The notes: generated by a model from the sequence alone, not told the origin. Positions 1 through 7,963 are shown, counted from the first letter of the stretch. The stretch: DNA of 17,986 bases from Acidimicrobiia bacterium (GCA_019243595.1 JAFAUA010000100.1:1-17986); one strand, 5' to 3'. Numbers and translations: made by a program.

Positions 1-251
1 TGGAGATGCACCTCTACTACTTCGACCGGCACACGGTCGCCAGCCTGCTGCAACAGGCCGGGTTCCGTGTCGAGCGCATTGGGCTGTACAGCCACGTCGT
101 CTCGGTCGACTACCTCCTGACGAAGGTCGCGGCGGCGGTTCCGGCCGTCGATTCGGTGGCCGAGTCGATCCGTACCGTGGTCCCCGAGCACTGGCGGGTT
201 CCGGTCAACCTCGGCGACAACATGCACATCGTCGCCCACCGCCCGGCCTGA
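1..251 (+). CDS. SAM-dependent methyltransferase, C-terminal fragment (5' end outside window)
   Basis: The reading frame is open from the first complete codon (position 3) to TGA at 249-251, so the gene starts upstream of the window and only about 82 C-terminal residues are visible. The visible text begins with HLYYFDRHTVASLLQQAGF, which matches the typical late segment of class I SAM-dependent methyltransferases: a 'HLYYFD' strand followed by a helix ending in 'AGF'. It closes with the usual final strands (VPVNLGDNMHIVAHRP). The SAM-binding motifs would lie upstream and cannot be seen, so the substrate is unknown. The Met at position 6 is probably internal. A 43-nt gap with a promoter-like box separates it from secA. 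The family call rests on pattern recognition of the C-terminal fold alone. Confidence 0.6.
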   Translation, partial: EMHLYYFDRHTVASLLQQAGFRVERIGLYSHVVSVDYLLTKVAAAVPAVDSVAESIRTVVPEHWRVPVNLGDNMHIVAHRPA

Positions 252-281
252 CGGCCGCCAAAGAAGCGCCAGGGCCGCCAG

Positions 282-287
282 TACAAT
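282..287 (+). promoter_or_regulatory. -10 box of a probable leaderless secA promoter
   Basis: TACAAT (5/6 to TATAAT) stands out in the GC-rich 43-nt gap. It ends 7 nt before the secA ATG at 295, so transcription would begin at or one base before the start codon. There is no Shine-Dalgarno before the ATG, which fits a leaderless mRNA. No convincing -35 box is visible 16-18 nt upstream. Confidence 0.5.
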
Positions 288-294
288 CGCCCCC

Positions 295-3042
295 ATGTCT
301 GTATTCAGTCGCGTCCTTCGGGCCGGCGAGGGAAGGAAGCTCAAGGCCCTCCAGTCGCTGGTCCCGGACATCAACGCCCTGGAGCCGGAGATCCAGGCGC
401 TGAGCGACGATGCCCTCCGCCACAAGACCGTCGAGTTCCGCGAGCGCATCGCCAACGCCGGCGACGACGTCGACGAGGCCCTCAACGACCTCCTCATCGA
501 ATCGTTCGCCGTCACGCGAGAGGCGGCCAAGCGGGTCATCGGCCAGCGCCACTTCGACGTGCAGCTCATGGGCGGCGCCGCCCTCCACTTCGGCTGGATC
601 GCCGAGATGCGCACCGGCGAGGGCAAGACCCTCGTCTCCACGTTGCCCGCCTATCTCAACGGCCTCAGCGGCCGGGGGATGCACCTCATCACGGTCAACG
701 ACTACCTGGCGACGCGCGACTCGGAATGGATGGGCCGGATCCACAAGTGGATGGGCCTGACCGTCGGCCTCGTCGTCCCGGGCATGGAGGACCCCGAGGT
801 CAAGCGCCAGGCCTACGCCTGCGACATCACCTATGGCACCAACAACGAGTTCGGGTTCGACTACCTCCGCGACAACATGGCCATGTCGAAGGACCAGATG
901 GTCCAGCGCGGCCATCTCTACGCGATCGTCGACGAGGTCGACTCGATCCTGGTCGACGAGGCCCGCACGCCGCTCATCATCAGCGGTCGGGTCGAGGACG
1001 CGGCCCAGCTCTATTACAAGTTCGCCGGCATCGTCCGCACGCTCCAGCGCGACGTCGATTACGACGTCGACGAGGAGAAGAAGACGGTCGCGCCCACCGA
1101 GTCGGGGATCGAGAAGGTAGAGAAGGCGCTCGGCGTCGAGAACCTGTACGACGAGCTCTCGGCCAACTACGTCCACCAGCTGCAGGCCGCGCTCCGCGCC
1201 AAGGAACTGTTCAAGCGCGACGACGAATACGTCGTCCAGAACGGCGAGGTGAAGATCGTCGACGAGTTCACCGGCCGCGTGCTCGAAGGGCGGCGCTGGT
1301 CGGAAGGTCTTCACCAGGCGGTGGAGGCCAAGGAGCGGGTGCGTATCAAGGAGGAGAACCAGACCCTCGCCACCATCACGCTCCAGAACTACTTCCGCAT
1401 GTACGACAAGCTCGCCGGCATGACCGGTACCGCGGTCACCGAGGCGGGCGAGTTCGCCCACACCTACGAGCTGCCGGTGGTCGAGATACCCACCCACCGG
1501 CCCATGATCCGCATCGACCAGGTCGACCTGATCTACAAGGGTGAGCAGGCCAAGTTCGAGGCGGTCGTCGAGGACATCGTCGAGCGCAACGAGAAGGGCC
1601 AGCCCGTACTGGTCGGCACCGTGTCGGTCGAGAAGTCCGAGCGGCTGTCGAGGATGCTCGAGCGGCGGGGTGTGCCCCACACCGTCCTCAACGCCAAGCA
1701 GCACGAGCGGGAGGGAGTCATCGTCGCCCAGGGCGGGCGCCTGAACGCCGTCACCGTCGCCACCAACATGGCCGGCCGCGGCGTCGACATCCTTCTCGGC
1801 GGCTACCCCGAGGGTCTGGCCAAGCTCGACCTCGCGGCCGAGGGTCTCGACCCCGACAGCGAGGAAGGCAAGCCTCGGTTCGAGGAGCTGATGGCGCGCT
1901 ATCAGGACGAGTGCAGCGTCGAGGGTGACAAGATCCGGGAGCTGGGCGGGCTGTACGTGCTCGGCACCGAGCGCCACGAGAGCCGGCGCATCGACAACCA
2001 GCTCCGAGGCCGTGCGGGCCGCCAGGGCGACCCGGGCGAGAGCCGCTTCTACCTCTCCCTCGAGGACGAGCTCATGCGCCTGTTCGCGACCGGCGCCATG
2101 AACTGGGTCATGAACAAGGCCCTGCCCGAGGACGTGCCCATCGACTCGCGGATGGTGTCCCGGGCGATCGAGAAGGCCCAGGGCACGGTCGAGGACCGCA
2201 ACGCCGAGATCCGCAAGGACGTCCTCAAGTACGACGAGGTCATGAACGAGCAGCGCAAGGTCATCTACGCGCGCCGCCAGCAGATCCTCGACGGCGAGAG
2301 CCTTCGCGACCAGGCCTTCGAGTCCCTCGACACCGCCATGCAGCACGCGGTGGAGACCTACTGCCCCACGGACTTCTCGGAGGACTGGGACCTCGAGGGC
2401 CTGATGAACGACGTCCTCACCTATTACCCGACAAAGTTCACCGCCGAAGAGCTCGCCCAGGCGCGCGTGGCAGACGAGATCTACGAGAGTCTCCTTGCCG
2501 AGGCCACGTCGTACTACGAGCAGCGCGAGCGGGACATCGGCGAAGAGGCCATGCGCGAGATCGAACGCCGGGTGATGCTCTCGATCATCGACCAGCGCTG
2601 GCGCGAGCACCTCTATGAGATGGACTACCTGCAGGAGGGCATCAACCTGCGGGCCATGGGTCAGAAGGACCCGCTCGTCGAGTGGCAGCGCGAGGGCTTC
2701 GAGATGTTCTCGATGATGATGGGCGCCATCGCCGAGGACTTCGTGAAGTACGTGATGCATCTCGAGGTCGTCGCCGAGCAGCCGGCCGCCGGACCCCACG
2801 TGCTCAACGTCCAGTACTCGGCGCCCGAGGATCCCGTGCAGGGGAGCGGCGGCATGATCCAGGCCGCCCAGCTCCAGGCCGCCCAGATGGGTGGCATGGA
2901 GGATGCTCCGCCCGAGTTCATCGAGGACGTACCGGCCGTCACACAGGTCGTCAGAGACGAACACGAGAAGATCGGCCGCAACGACCCCTGCTGGTGCGGC
3001 AGCGGCAAGAAGTACAAGCGCTGCCACGGGACTGGCGCCTGA
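295..3042 (+). CDS. secA: Preprotein translocase ATPase SecA
   Basis: SecA is the ATPase motor that pushes unfolded preproteins through the SecYEG channel at the cytoplasmic membrane. The 915-residue product has the normal full length. Walker A is MRTGEGKT (about residues 105-112). The DEAD-like Walker B is in DEVDSILVDEARTPLIISG (about 213-231). The second helicase lobe carries TNMAGRGVDI and QLRGRAGRQGDPG. The preprotein cross-linking and helical scaffold regions follow, including IDQRWREHLYEMDYLQEGI. The C-terminal tail ends in the zinc-binding SecB/ribosome-type motif, NDPCWCGSGKKYKRCH. The ATG at 295 follows a TACAAT box by 7 nt and has no Shine-Dalgarno. A zinc tail is present, so this is more likely the canonical SecA (SecA1) than the accessory SecA2. 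prfB follows after 3 nt in the same frame. Confidence 0.97.
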   Translation: MSVFSRVLRAGEGRKLKALQSLVPDINALEPEIQALSDDALRHKTVEFRERIANAGDDVDEALNDLLIESFAVTREAAKRVIGQRHFDVQLMGGAALHFGWIAEMRTGEGKTLVSTLPAYLNGLSGRGMHLITVNDYLATRDSEWMGRIHKWMGLTVGLVVPGMEDPEVKRQAYACDITYGTNNEFGFDYLRDNMAMSKDQMVQRGHLYAIVDEVDSILVDEARTPLIISGRVEDAAQLYYKFAGIVRTLQRDVDYDVDEEKKTVAPTESGIEKVEKALGVENLYDELSANYVHQLQAALRAKELFKRDDEYVVQNGEVKIVDEFTGRVLEGRRWSEGLHQAVEAKERVRIKEENQTLATITLQNYFRMYDKLAGMTGTAVTEAGEFAHTYELPVVEIPTHRPMIRIDQVDLIYKGEQAKFEAVVEDIVERNEKGQPVLVGTVSVEKSERLSRMLERRGVPHTVLNAKQHEREGVIVAQGGRLNAVTVATNMAGRGVDILLGGYPEGLAKLDLAAEGLDPDSEEGKPRFEELMARYQDECSVEGDKIRELGGLYVLGTERHESRRIDNQLRGRAGRQGDPGESRFYLSLEDELMRLFATGAMNWVMNKALPEDVPIDSRMVSRAIEKAQGTVEDRNAEIRKDVLKYDEVMNEQRKVIYARRQQILDGESLRDQAFESLDTAMQHAVETYCPTDFSEDWDLEGLMNDVLTYYPTKFTAEELAQARVADEIYESLLAEATSYYEQRERDIGEEAMREIERRVMLSIIDQRWREHLYEMDYLQEGINLRAMGQKDPLVEWQREGFEMFSMMMGAIAEDFVKYVMHLEVVAEQPAAGPHVLNVQYSAPEDPVQGSGGMIQAAQLQAAQMGGMEDAPPEFIEDVPAVTQVVRDEHEKIGRNDPCWCGSGKKYKRCHGTGA

Positions 3043-3045
3043 AAC

Positions 3046-4155
3046 TTGCAGGACTTCTCCGATGAGTTACGCGCGCTCGCTCAGCGGCTGAGCGACGCCG
3101 AGCGGTACCTCGATCTCGACGGCTTGCGCAAGCGGTTCGCCGAGCTCGAGGTCGAGGCGTCCCGCCCCGATCTGTGGGACGACACCGACCAGGCGCGCAA
3201 GGTCACCACCGACCTGTCGCGCGTCAAGGCCGACGTCGACGAGCTCGAGGGGCTCGCTACTCGCCTGTCCGATGCCGAGACCCTCTACGAGCTTGCAGTC
3301 GAGGAAGGCGACGACTCCGTCGAGCCCGAGGTCGCCGAGACGTTGGCCGCGGTGAGCAAGTCGCTCGACGATCTGGAGCTGCGGTCGCTGTTCTCGGGCG
3401 AGCACGACGAGCTCGACGCTGTCTGCGAGATCCACGCCGGGGCCGGCGGCACCGACGCCCAAGACTGGGCCGAGATGATGCTGCGCATGTACCTGCGCTG
3501 GGCTGAGCGCCGCGGCTTCTCCGTCGAGCTCGACGAAGTGTCGGCCGGCCAGGAGGCGGGGATTCTCTCGGCCACGTTCATCGTCAAGGGCCGGTACGCC
3601 TACGGGCTGCTCACCGGCGAGAAGGGCGTGCACCGATTGGTGCGCATGTCGCCCTTCGACGCCCAGCACCGGCGCCAGACGTCGTTCGCCTCGTTCAGCG
3701 CAGTGCCGTTCCTCGAGGATGCGGGCGACGAGGTCGAGATCGAGGAGAAGGACCTCCGCGTCGACACCTATCGATCGTCAGGGGCTGGCGGCCAGCACGT
3801 CAACGTCACCGACTCCGCGGTCCGCCTGACCCACCTGCCGACCGGCGTCGTCGTCGCCGTCCAGAACGAGCGCAGCCAGCATCAGAACAAGGCCAAGGCC
3901 ATGCAGATCCTGGGCATGAAGCTGGCCGAGCTCCAGCGCGAGCATCGCAAGGCCGAGCTCGACGCCATCTCCGGTCCCCAGACCGAGGTGGGCTGGGGCC
4001 AGGCCTTCCGCCACTACGTGTTGGCGCCGTACCAGAACGTCAAGGACGACCGCACCGGGCATGAGGCCGGCAATGTCGACGGCGTCCTCGACGGCGACCT
4101 CGACAAGTTCATGGAGGCCTACCTCCGCTGGCGCCGCCAACAAGGCGTCGCCTGA
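3046..4155 (+). CDS. prfB: Peptide chain release factor 2
   Basis: RF2 recognises UGA and UAA stop codons and triggers peptide release on the ribosome. The 369-residue product shows the class-2 recognition tripeptide SPF (about residues 202-204, in VRMSPFD) and the catalytic GGQ loop (SGAGGQHVN, GGQ about 248-250), with the coiled N-terminal domain before them. The start is TTG at 3046, because the secA stop (3040-3042) lies in the same frame just upstream and blocks any earlier start. The N-terminus aligns with known RF2 proteins. The gene is continuous: at the place where many bacteria have the programmed +1 frameshift (CUU UGA), this one reads CGG TAC CTC GAT with no stop. No strong Shine-Dalgarno is visible, so translation is probably coupled to secA. 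Confidence 0.95.
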   Translation: MQDFSDELRALAQRLSDAERYLDLDGLRKRFAELEVEASRPDLWDDTDQARKVTTDLSRVKADVDELEGLATRLSDAETLYELAVEEGDDSVEPEVAETLAAVSKSLDDLELRSLFSGEHDELDAVCEIHAGAGGTDAQDWAEMMLRMYLRWAERRGFSVELDEVSAGQEAGILSATFIVKGRYAYGLLTGEKGVHRLVRMSPFDAQHRRQTSFASFSAVPFLEDAGDEVEIEEKDLRVDTYRSSGAGGQHVNVTDSAVRLTHLPTGVVVAVQNERSQHQNKAKAMQILGMKLAELQREHRKAELDAISGPQTEVGWGQAFRHYVLAPYQNVKDDRTGHEAGNVDGVLDGDLDKFMEAYLRWRRQQGVA

Positions 4156-4179
4156 ACGGATCGCTAGGAGCGTTCGGCG
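4149..4179. terminator. Stem-loop between convergent genes
   Basis: CGCC-T-GAACG (4149-4158) can pair with CGTTCGGCG (4171-4179). This gives nine base pairs, one bulged T and a 12-nt loop, spanning the stop codons of prfB and the convergent CAP gene, which are separated by 8 nt. The position suits a bidirectional stop, but there is no T tract on either side, so intrinsic termination is only a possibility. Confidence 0.3.
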
Positions 4180-4964
4180 CGGCGACGGAGGCTGTGGACT
4201 TCGACGCCGGCGACGAGCATCAGCAGCAGGGCGGCGGCCACGGCGACGGCCGACAGGTCGGTGTGCTTGGCGCCGTGGCTGGCGGCCGACCGGGTGTTGA
4301 GGACTGCACTGGCCGGCGGCCACTGCGGCGCAGCCGCGGCGACGAGTGAGGTCGACGTGGACGGCGCCGCTGCCGCGGTGGTCGGCGGCGTGGTCGGGGC
4401 CGGCGCCGGCGTGGGAACGACAGCCGCTGCGGCCGGACGGGCGGCGACCCGCGGGGCGGCCGCCGGACGAGGTGCAGGTGCGGTGACCGTGCGGACGACG
4501 GGCGCAGCCGCCTGCTCGGGCCGGCGGAAGACCTCGGTGACGTACAGGACGTTGCCCGCCCAGTACGCGCCGACGCCGACCTGGGTGTAGTCGGGCATCA
4601 GGATCTCGTCGCGGTGGATCTGGGAGTTCATGAATCCCTGGTGCAGGTGATCGGCATCGGGCCCCGAGCCCACGTTGTCGCCCAGGTGCTGCCAGTTCTG
4701 CACGTTCGTCTGGATGTTGGGGTCGTGGTACGGGTGGCCGGCGGCGGCCATGTCGGCGGAGTGGTGCTCGGCGTAGGCGACGAGGTCGTCGGCGACGGTC
4801 AGCGCCCCCAGCCCCCGGCTGGTGCGCTCCTGATTGATGTCGGCGGTGAGGGTGTTCTCGGCCTCTCCGGTGCTCTGTTGGGCGGCGTGCGCCACTCCAG
4901 AAAATCCGACAAAAATGGCTATTCCGACCAGGACAACCCCAATTGACCGTCGAATACCATTCAT
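4164..4964 (-). CDS. Secreted, membrane-anchored CAP (SCP/PR1-like) domain protein
   Basis: The 266-residue protein starts with a signal peptide: RR, a hydrophobic run, and a likely cleavage after AHA at residue 27. A CAP domain follows at about 35-148, with the typical pieces YAEHHSADMA, GDNVGSG, HQGFMNSQIHRDEIL and VGVGAYW. A Pro/Ala/Thr-rich low-complexity linker covers about 149-235. A C-terminal transmembrane helix (about 236-256) is followed by a basic tail (SLRRRAERS). The protein would thus be displayed outside the membrane. CAP proteins have diverse and often unknown roles in the envelope; here the usual GENV motif is GDNV. The gene is transcribed against its neighbours and interrupts the prfB-ftsE order. 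Its signal-peptide region is noticeably AT-richer than the rest. The function beyond the domain is unknown. Confidence 0.85.
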   Translation of the reverse strand: MNGIRRSIGVVLVGIAIFVGFSGVAHAAQQSTGEAENTLTADINQERTSRGLGALTVADDLVAYAEHHSADMAAAGHPYHDPNIQTNVQNWQHLGDNVGSGPDADHLHQGFMNSQIHRDEILMPDYTQVGVGAYWAGNVLYVTEVFRRPEQAAAPVVRTVTAPAPRPAAAPRVAARPAAAAVVPTPAPAPTTPPTTAAAAPSTSTSLVAAAAPQWPPASAVLNTRSAASHGAKHTDLSAVAVAAALLLMLVAGVEVHSLRRRAERS

Positions 4965-5017
4965 GAACGGAGTTATTCGCCGTTGATGGGGCGTCCCCCT
5001 GCCCCCCCAAGGGGGTT

Positions 5018-5026
5018 TGGTAGGCT
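5018..5026 (+). promoter_or_regulatory. Possible extended -10 promoter for ftsEX
   Basis: TGGTAGGCT fits the extended -10 pattern TGnTANNNT and would start transcription near 5033, about 46 nt before the ftsE ATG. No clear -35 box is seen; a C-run/G-run segment (4995-5015) lies directly upstream. The divergent CAP gene begins 54 nt further left. This is a pattern match only. Confidence 0.3.
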
Positions 5027-5079
5027 TCGCGGGTCGGTCGCCCGGTCACCCCACGTGCGGACCGACCACTCCCGATCAC

Positions 5080-5769
5080 ATGATCAGGCTCGAGAACGTC
5101 ACCAAGATCTACAAGGGCGACGTAGTTGCCCTACGAGACGTGAGTGCCGATATCCAGAAGGGCGAGTTTGTCTTCCTGGTCGGCCCCTCCGGCTCGGGCA
5201 AGTCAACGTTCATCCGTCTGCTGCTCAAGGAGCAGGAGCCCGACTCCGGTCGCATCTGGGTGGCGGGCAAGGACATCGGCAACCTCAACAGTTGGAAGGT
5301 GCCCTACCTGCGGCGCAACATCGGCACCGTCTTCCAGGACTTCCAGCTGCTGCCGAACAAGACGGTCTACGAGAACGTGGCCTTCGCCCTCGAGGTCATC
5401 GGGCGCCCTCACCACGTCATCGCCTCGCAGGTGCCCCAGATCCTCGACCTCGTCGGCCTCACCAAGAAGAGCGACAACTTCCCCAGTGAGCTCTCCGGCG
5501 GGGAGCAGCAGCGCGTGTCGATCGCACGGGCCTTCGTCAACCGGCCGCTGATCCTGCTGGCCGACGAGCCCACCGGGAACCTGGACCCCTCGACGTCGGT
5601 CGGCATCATGCGCCTTCTCGACCGCATCAACCGCACGGGCACCACGGTCGTGATGGCCACGCACGACCAGTCGATCGTCGACACCATGCGCCGCCGGGTC
5701 ATCGAGCTCGACCGCGGCACCCTCGTCCGCGACCAGGCCCGTGGTGTGTACGGCGCCTTCAACGCGTGA
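5080..5769 (+). CDS. ftsE: Cell division ATP-binding protein FtsE
   Basis: FtsE is the cytoplasmic ABC ATPase that pairs with FtsX at the divisome to activate peptidoglycan hydrolases across the membrane. The 229-residue product has all ABC motifs: Walker [10 protein letters not shown] (35-43), Q-loop Gln 86 in [10 protein letters not shown], signature LSGGEQQR (138-145), Walker B LILLADEP (157-164) and H-loop His 195 (ATHDQ). The N-terminus [13 protein letters not shown] aligns with FtsE from other bacteria. That favours ATG 5080 over an in-frame TTG at 5017, although no Shine-Dalgarno precedes the ATG. ftsX begins 7 nt after the stop, so the two are one transcription unit. Other ABC ATPases are excluded mainly by the ftsX neighbour and the FtsE-like [10 protein letters not shown] segment. 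Confidence 0.95.
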   Translation: MIRLENVTKIYKGDVVALRDVSADIQKGEFVFLVGPSGSGKSTFIRLLLKEQEPDSGRIWVAGKDIGNLNSWKVPYLRRNIGTVFQDFQLLPNKTVYENVAFALEVIGRPHHVIASQVPQILDLVGLTKKSDNFPSELSGGEQQRVSIARAFVNRPLILLADEPTGNLDPSTSVGIMRLLDRINRTGTTVVMATHDQSIVDTMRRRVIELDRGTLVRDQARGVYGAFNA

Positions 5770-5776
5770 GCGCGAG

Positions 5777-6655
5777 ATGAGTCAGTTCCTCTATTTCATT
5801 CGCGAGACGATTGCCAACCTGAAGCGCAACGTCTTTATGACGTCGGCTGCCATCGTCGTCGTTGCTGTGTCGCTCGCTTTGGTGGGCGGTGCCCTTCTGC
5901 TCAAGCAGGGCGTCGACAAGGCCACCATCCAGTGGAAGGGCGGTGTCGAGCTCTCGGTCTTCATGAAGTCCGACGCCGCGCCGCAGGAGATCGACGCCGT
6001 CGACCGCGAGCTTCGGTCGACGCCGGAGGTCAAGAAGGTTCGCTTCGTCACCAAGCAGGGTGCCTACGACGAGTTCCGCAAGATGTTCTCGAACTCGCCC
6101 GACATGCTCGAGACGCTGAGCGTCGACCAGATGCCGCCGTCGTTCCGGGTGGTGCCGCGCCAGGCCGCGCAGGTCGACGTCATCGGCAACCGCTTCAAGG
6201 ACGCGGCCGGCGTACGTGACGTCGTCTACGCCAAGGACACCGTCAAGGCGCTGCTGTCGGTGACGCGCTACGCCCAGCTCCTGATCTGGGCCGTGGCCAT
6301 CGTGCTGCTCGCCGCGGCCTCGCTGCTCATCCTCAACACCATCCGCATGGCGATCTACGCGAGACGGCGTGAGGTCGCGGTGATGAAGCTGGTCGGTGCG
6401 ACGAACTGGTTCATCCGCGTGCCGTTCATGTTCGAGGGCCTGGTGCAGGGCCTCATCGGGGCGCTCGGCGCGTTCGCCGTCGTGTACGTCGTGCGCAACT
6501 TCGCCCAGCACGCCGTGCGCCACGTCCAGCTCTTCCACGAGTTCGCGGTGAGCACCAACGAGGTCATCGGCACCGGCATCTTCCTCGTCGTCGTGGGGAT
6601 GCTCGTGGGGGCCGTCGGCTCGGCTATCGCCGTGTCGAGATTCCTCGACGTCTAA
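5777..6655 (+). CDS. ftsX: Cell division protein FtsX
   Basis: FtsX is the membrane partner of FtsE. Its extracytoplasmic loop binds and switches on septal peptidoglycan hydrolases. The 292-residue protein has the family layout: a cytoplasmic N-terminus (SQFLYFIRETIANLKRN), TM1 at about 22-42, an extracellular domain at about 43-162 (with VELSVFMK and the VRFVTKQGAYDEFRKMF segment), then TM2 (about 167-187), TM3 (about 218-239) and TM4 (about 263-285). The cytoplasmic loop contains RREVAVMKLVGATNWFIR, a hallmark of FtsX. ATG 5777 is preferred to a GTG at 5741 that would overlap ftsE. A hydrolase gene follows after 67 nt; smpB, common at this place in Actinobacteria, does not. Confidence 0.95.
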   Translation: MSQFLYFIRETIANLKRNVFMTSAAIVVVAVSLALVGGALLLKQGVDKATIQWKGGVELSVFMKSDAAPQEIDAVDRELRSTPEVKKVRFVTKQGAYDEFRKMFSNSPDMLETLSVDQMPPSFRVVPRQAAQVDVIGNRFKDAAGVRDVVYAKDTVKALLSVTRYAQLLIWAVAIVLLAAASLLILNTIRMAIYARRREVAVMKLVGATNWFIRVPFMFEGLVQGLIGALGAFAVVYVVRNFAQHAVRHVQLFHEFAVSTNEVIGTGIFLVVVGMLVGAVGSAIAVSRFLDV

Positions 6656-6657
6656 AG

Positions 6658-6673
6658 CGTCAACCCGCTGACG
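6658..6673 (+). other. Stem-loop just after ftsX
   Basis: CGTCA (6658-6662) and TGACG (6669-6673) form a perfect 5-bp stem with a 6-nt loop, starting 3 nt after the ftsX stop. It has no T tract, so it may protect or weakly terminate the ftsEX message rather than act as a full terminator. Confidence 0.25.
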
Positions 6674-6687
6674 ACCGATATGTGCGG

Positions 6688-6715
6688 TTGTGCGGCCGCG
6701 CTCTGTTGCTAATGT
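6688..6715 (+). promoter_or_regulatory. Probable leaderless promoter of the M23 peptidase gene
   Basis: TTGTGC (6688-6693) and TAATGT (6710-6715) are separated by 16 nt. The -10 box ends 7 nt before the GTG at 6723, so the predicted +1 falls on or next to the start codon. No Shine-Dalgarno is present. The spacing is the same as for secA, which supports a leaderless mRNA and a promoter separate from ftsEX. Confidence 0.5.
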
Positions 6716-6722
6716 TGTTGCT

Positions 6723-7946
6723 GTGACTCGTGTGGCACGGGTGCGGGTCGTCGGTGCCGTCCTGACGGCGCTGGCGCTGCTGGTCATGGCGAGGCCGGCA
6801 CTGGCGGTGAAGCCAAAGCCGCCCACGACGACGCCCGCGCAGCAGCAGCTCCAGGCCCTGAAGGGCCAGCTCAATGAGGTGTCCGCCGACGAGGCCGCAC
6901 TCCTCGACCAGCTCGACCAGTCCAAGGCCCGCCTCGCCGACCTGAATCAGCGCGTCGCCGACCTCGACCACCAGTTGGTCCCCGTGCAGGCCGCGCTCAC
7001 CGACTCCCAAGGCCGCCTCGACGACCTCGGGGCCCGACAGCTAAACGCCCAGGCCCAGCTCGACGACACCCAAGACCGCCTCCTCGATGCCCGCCACCAC
7101 ATGGTCGACCGCGCTCTCGCTGCCTACACCGGCGAGAGCGGGGCGGCGCGATACGCCGACCTCCTGTTGCGCGTGCGCAGCTTCAGCGACCTCGCGGCCG
7201 CGAGCGCGTATGTGCGTTCGGCCCTCGACGACGACCGGGCCGTCGTCAGCAAGTACGAGCAACTCAAGGGCCAGGCCACCGACCTCCGCGATGCCCTCGA
7301 CCTCACCCGCGACCAGGCACTGCAGCAGCGCGACGTGATCGGCTCCAAGCAGCAGGACCTCGCCGACCGCCGGCAGGCCCAGGACGACCTGCGGCAGCAG
7401 GCGGCCGCCGAGGTCGCCAAGCAGAACGACGTCCTCGGGCAGCTCCAAGCCCGCAAGGCCGAGTTCACGGCCCAGATCGTCGCCCTGCAGCGCCAGTCCG
7501 ATGCCCTCGCTGCCCAGCTCCGCGGTCGTCAGTCCGGGCAGACCGTTGCGCCGTCGGGACACGGCGTCTTGGCGATGCCCATTCCCGGCGCGCCAGTCAC
7601 GTCCCCCTTCGGGCCGCGCATCGACCCGATCTACGGCGACGTGCGCTTCCACACCGGCGTCGACTTCGGTGCTCCGTACGGCACGCCGATCCATGCCGCC
7701 GCCGATGGCGTCGTCGTGTCGGCCGGGCCCCTCGGCGGCTACGGCAACGCCACGATCATCGACCACGGCAACGGGTTGGCGACCCTCTACGGGCACCAGA
7801 GCAGCATCGTCGTTTCGCCCGGCCAGCTCGTCTCTCGTGGCCAGGTGATCGGCTACGTCGGGTGCACGGGGCTGTGTACCGGTCCCCATCTGCACTTCGA
7901 GGTCCGAGTGCGGGGCACGCCCGTGGACCCGATGCAGTACCTGTAG
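6723..7946 (+). CDS. EnvC-like coiled-coil LytM/M23 peptidoglycan endopeptidase
   Basis: The 407-residue secreted protein starts with a signal peptide (hydrophobic VVGAVLTALALLVMA, then ARPALA). A long Gln/Asp/Leu-rich coiled coil follows (about 40-260, e.g. DEAALLDQLDQSKARLADL), then a C-terminal LytM (peptidase M23) domain (about 275-405). The zinc ligands of active M23 enzymes are all visible: H310 and D314 in FHTGVDFG, and H391 in PHLHFE; H358 (LYGHQ) and H389 are the catalytic histidines. M23 enzymes cut peptide cross-links in peptidoglycan. The coiled-coil/LytM layout and the place directly behind ftsEX match EnvC, the FtsEX-bound division factor. EnvC itself has a degenerate LytM domain, whereas this one looks active. 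Start GTG 6723 is chosen from the signal peptide and the promoter 7 nt upstream. Confidence 0.88.
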   Translation: MTRVARVRVVGAVLTALALLVMARPALAVKPKPPTTTPAQQQLQALKGQLNEVSADEAALLDQLDQSKARLADLNQRVADLDHQLVPVQAALTDSQGRLDDLGARQLNAQAQLDDTQDRLLDARHHMVDRALAAYTGESGAARYADLLLRVRSFSDLAAASAYVRSALDDDRAVVSKYEQLKGQATDLRDALDLTRDQALQQRDVIGSKQQDLADRRQAQDDLRQQAAAEVAKQNDVLGQLQARKAEFTAQIVALQRQSDALAAQLRGRQSGQTVAPSGHGVLAMPIPGAPVTSPFGPRIDPIYGDVRFHTGVDFGAPYGTPIHAAADGVVVSAGPLGGYGNATIIDHGNGLATLYGHQSSIVVSPGQLVSRGQVIGYVGCTGLCTGPHLHFEVRVRGTPVDPMQYL

Positions 7947-7963
7947 GTGTCAGACTGGAACGC

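Noticed and set aside
205..3027. Long open frame (940 codons) on the minus strand opposite secA
   Set aside because: It mirrors secA codon by codon in a GC-rich genome, is dominated by Leu/Val/Asp/Gly repeats of the kind antisense frames give, and resembles no family. SecA on the plus strand is unambiguous.
3100..3125. Programmed +1 frameshift site in prfB
   Set aside because: The homologous place reads CGG TAC CTC GAT with no in-frame stop, and the gene is open from TTG 3046 to 4155.
4995..5015. C-run and G-run (CCCCC, CCCCCCC, GGGGG) before ftsE as a regulatory hairpin
   Set aside because: The nearest arms leave only two loop bases and alternative pairings are ambiguous, so it is treated as a low-complexity spacer.
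3778..5079. 433-codon minus-strand frame overlapping prfB and the CAP gene
   Set aside because: It crosses two well-supported genes in other frames and its text is Arg/Pro/Gly-rich frame noise.
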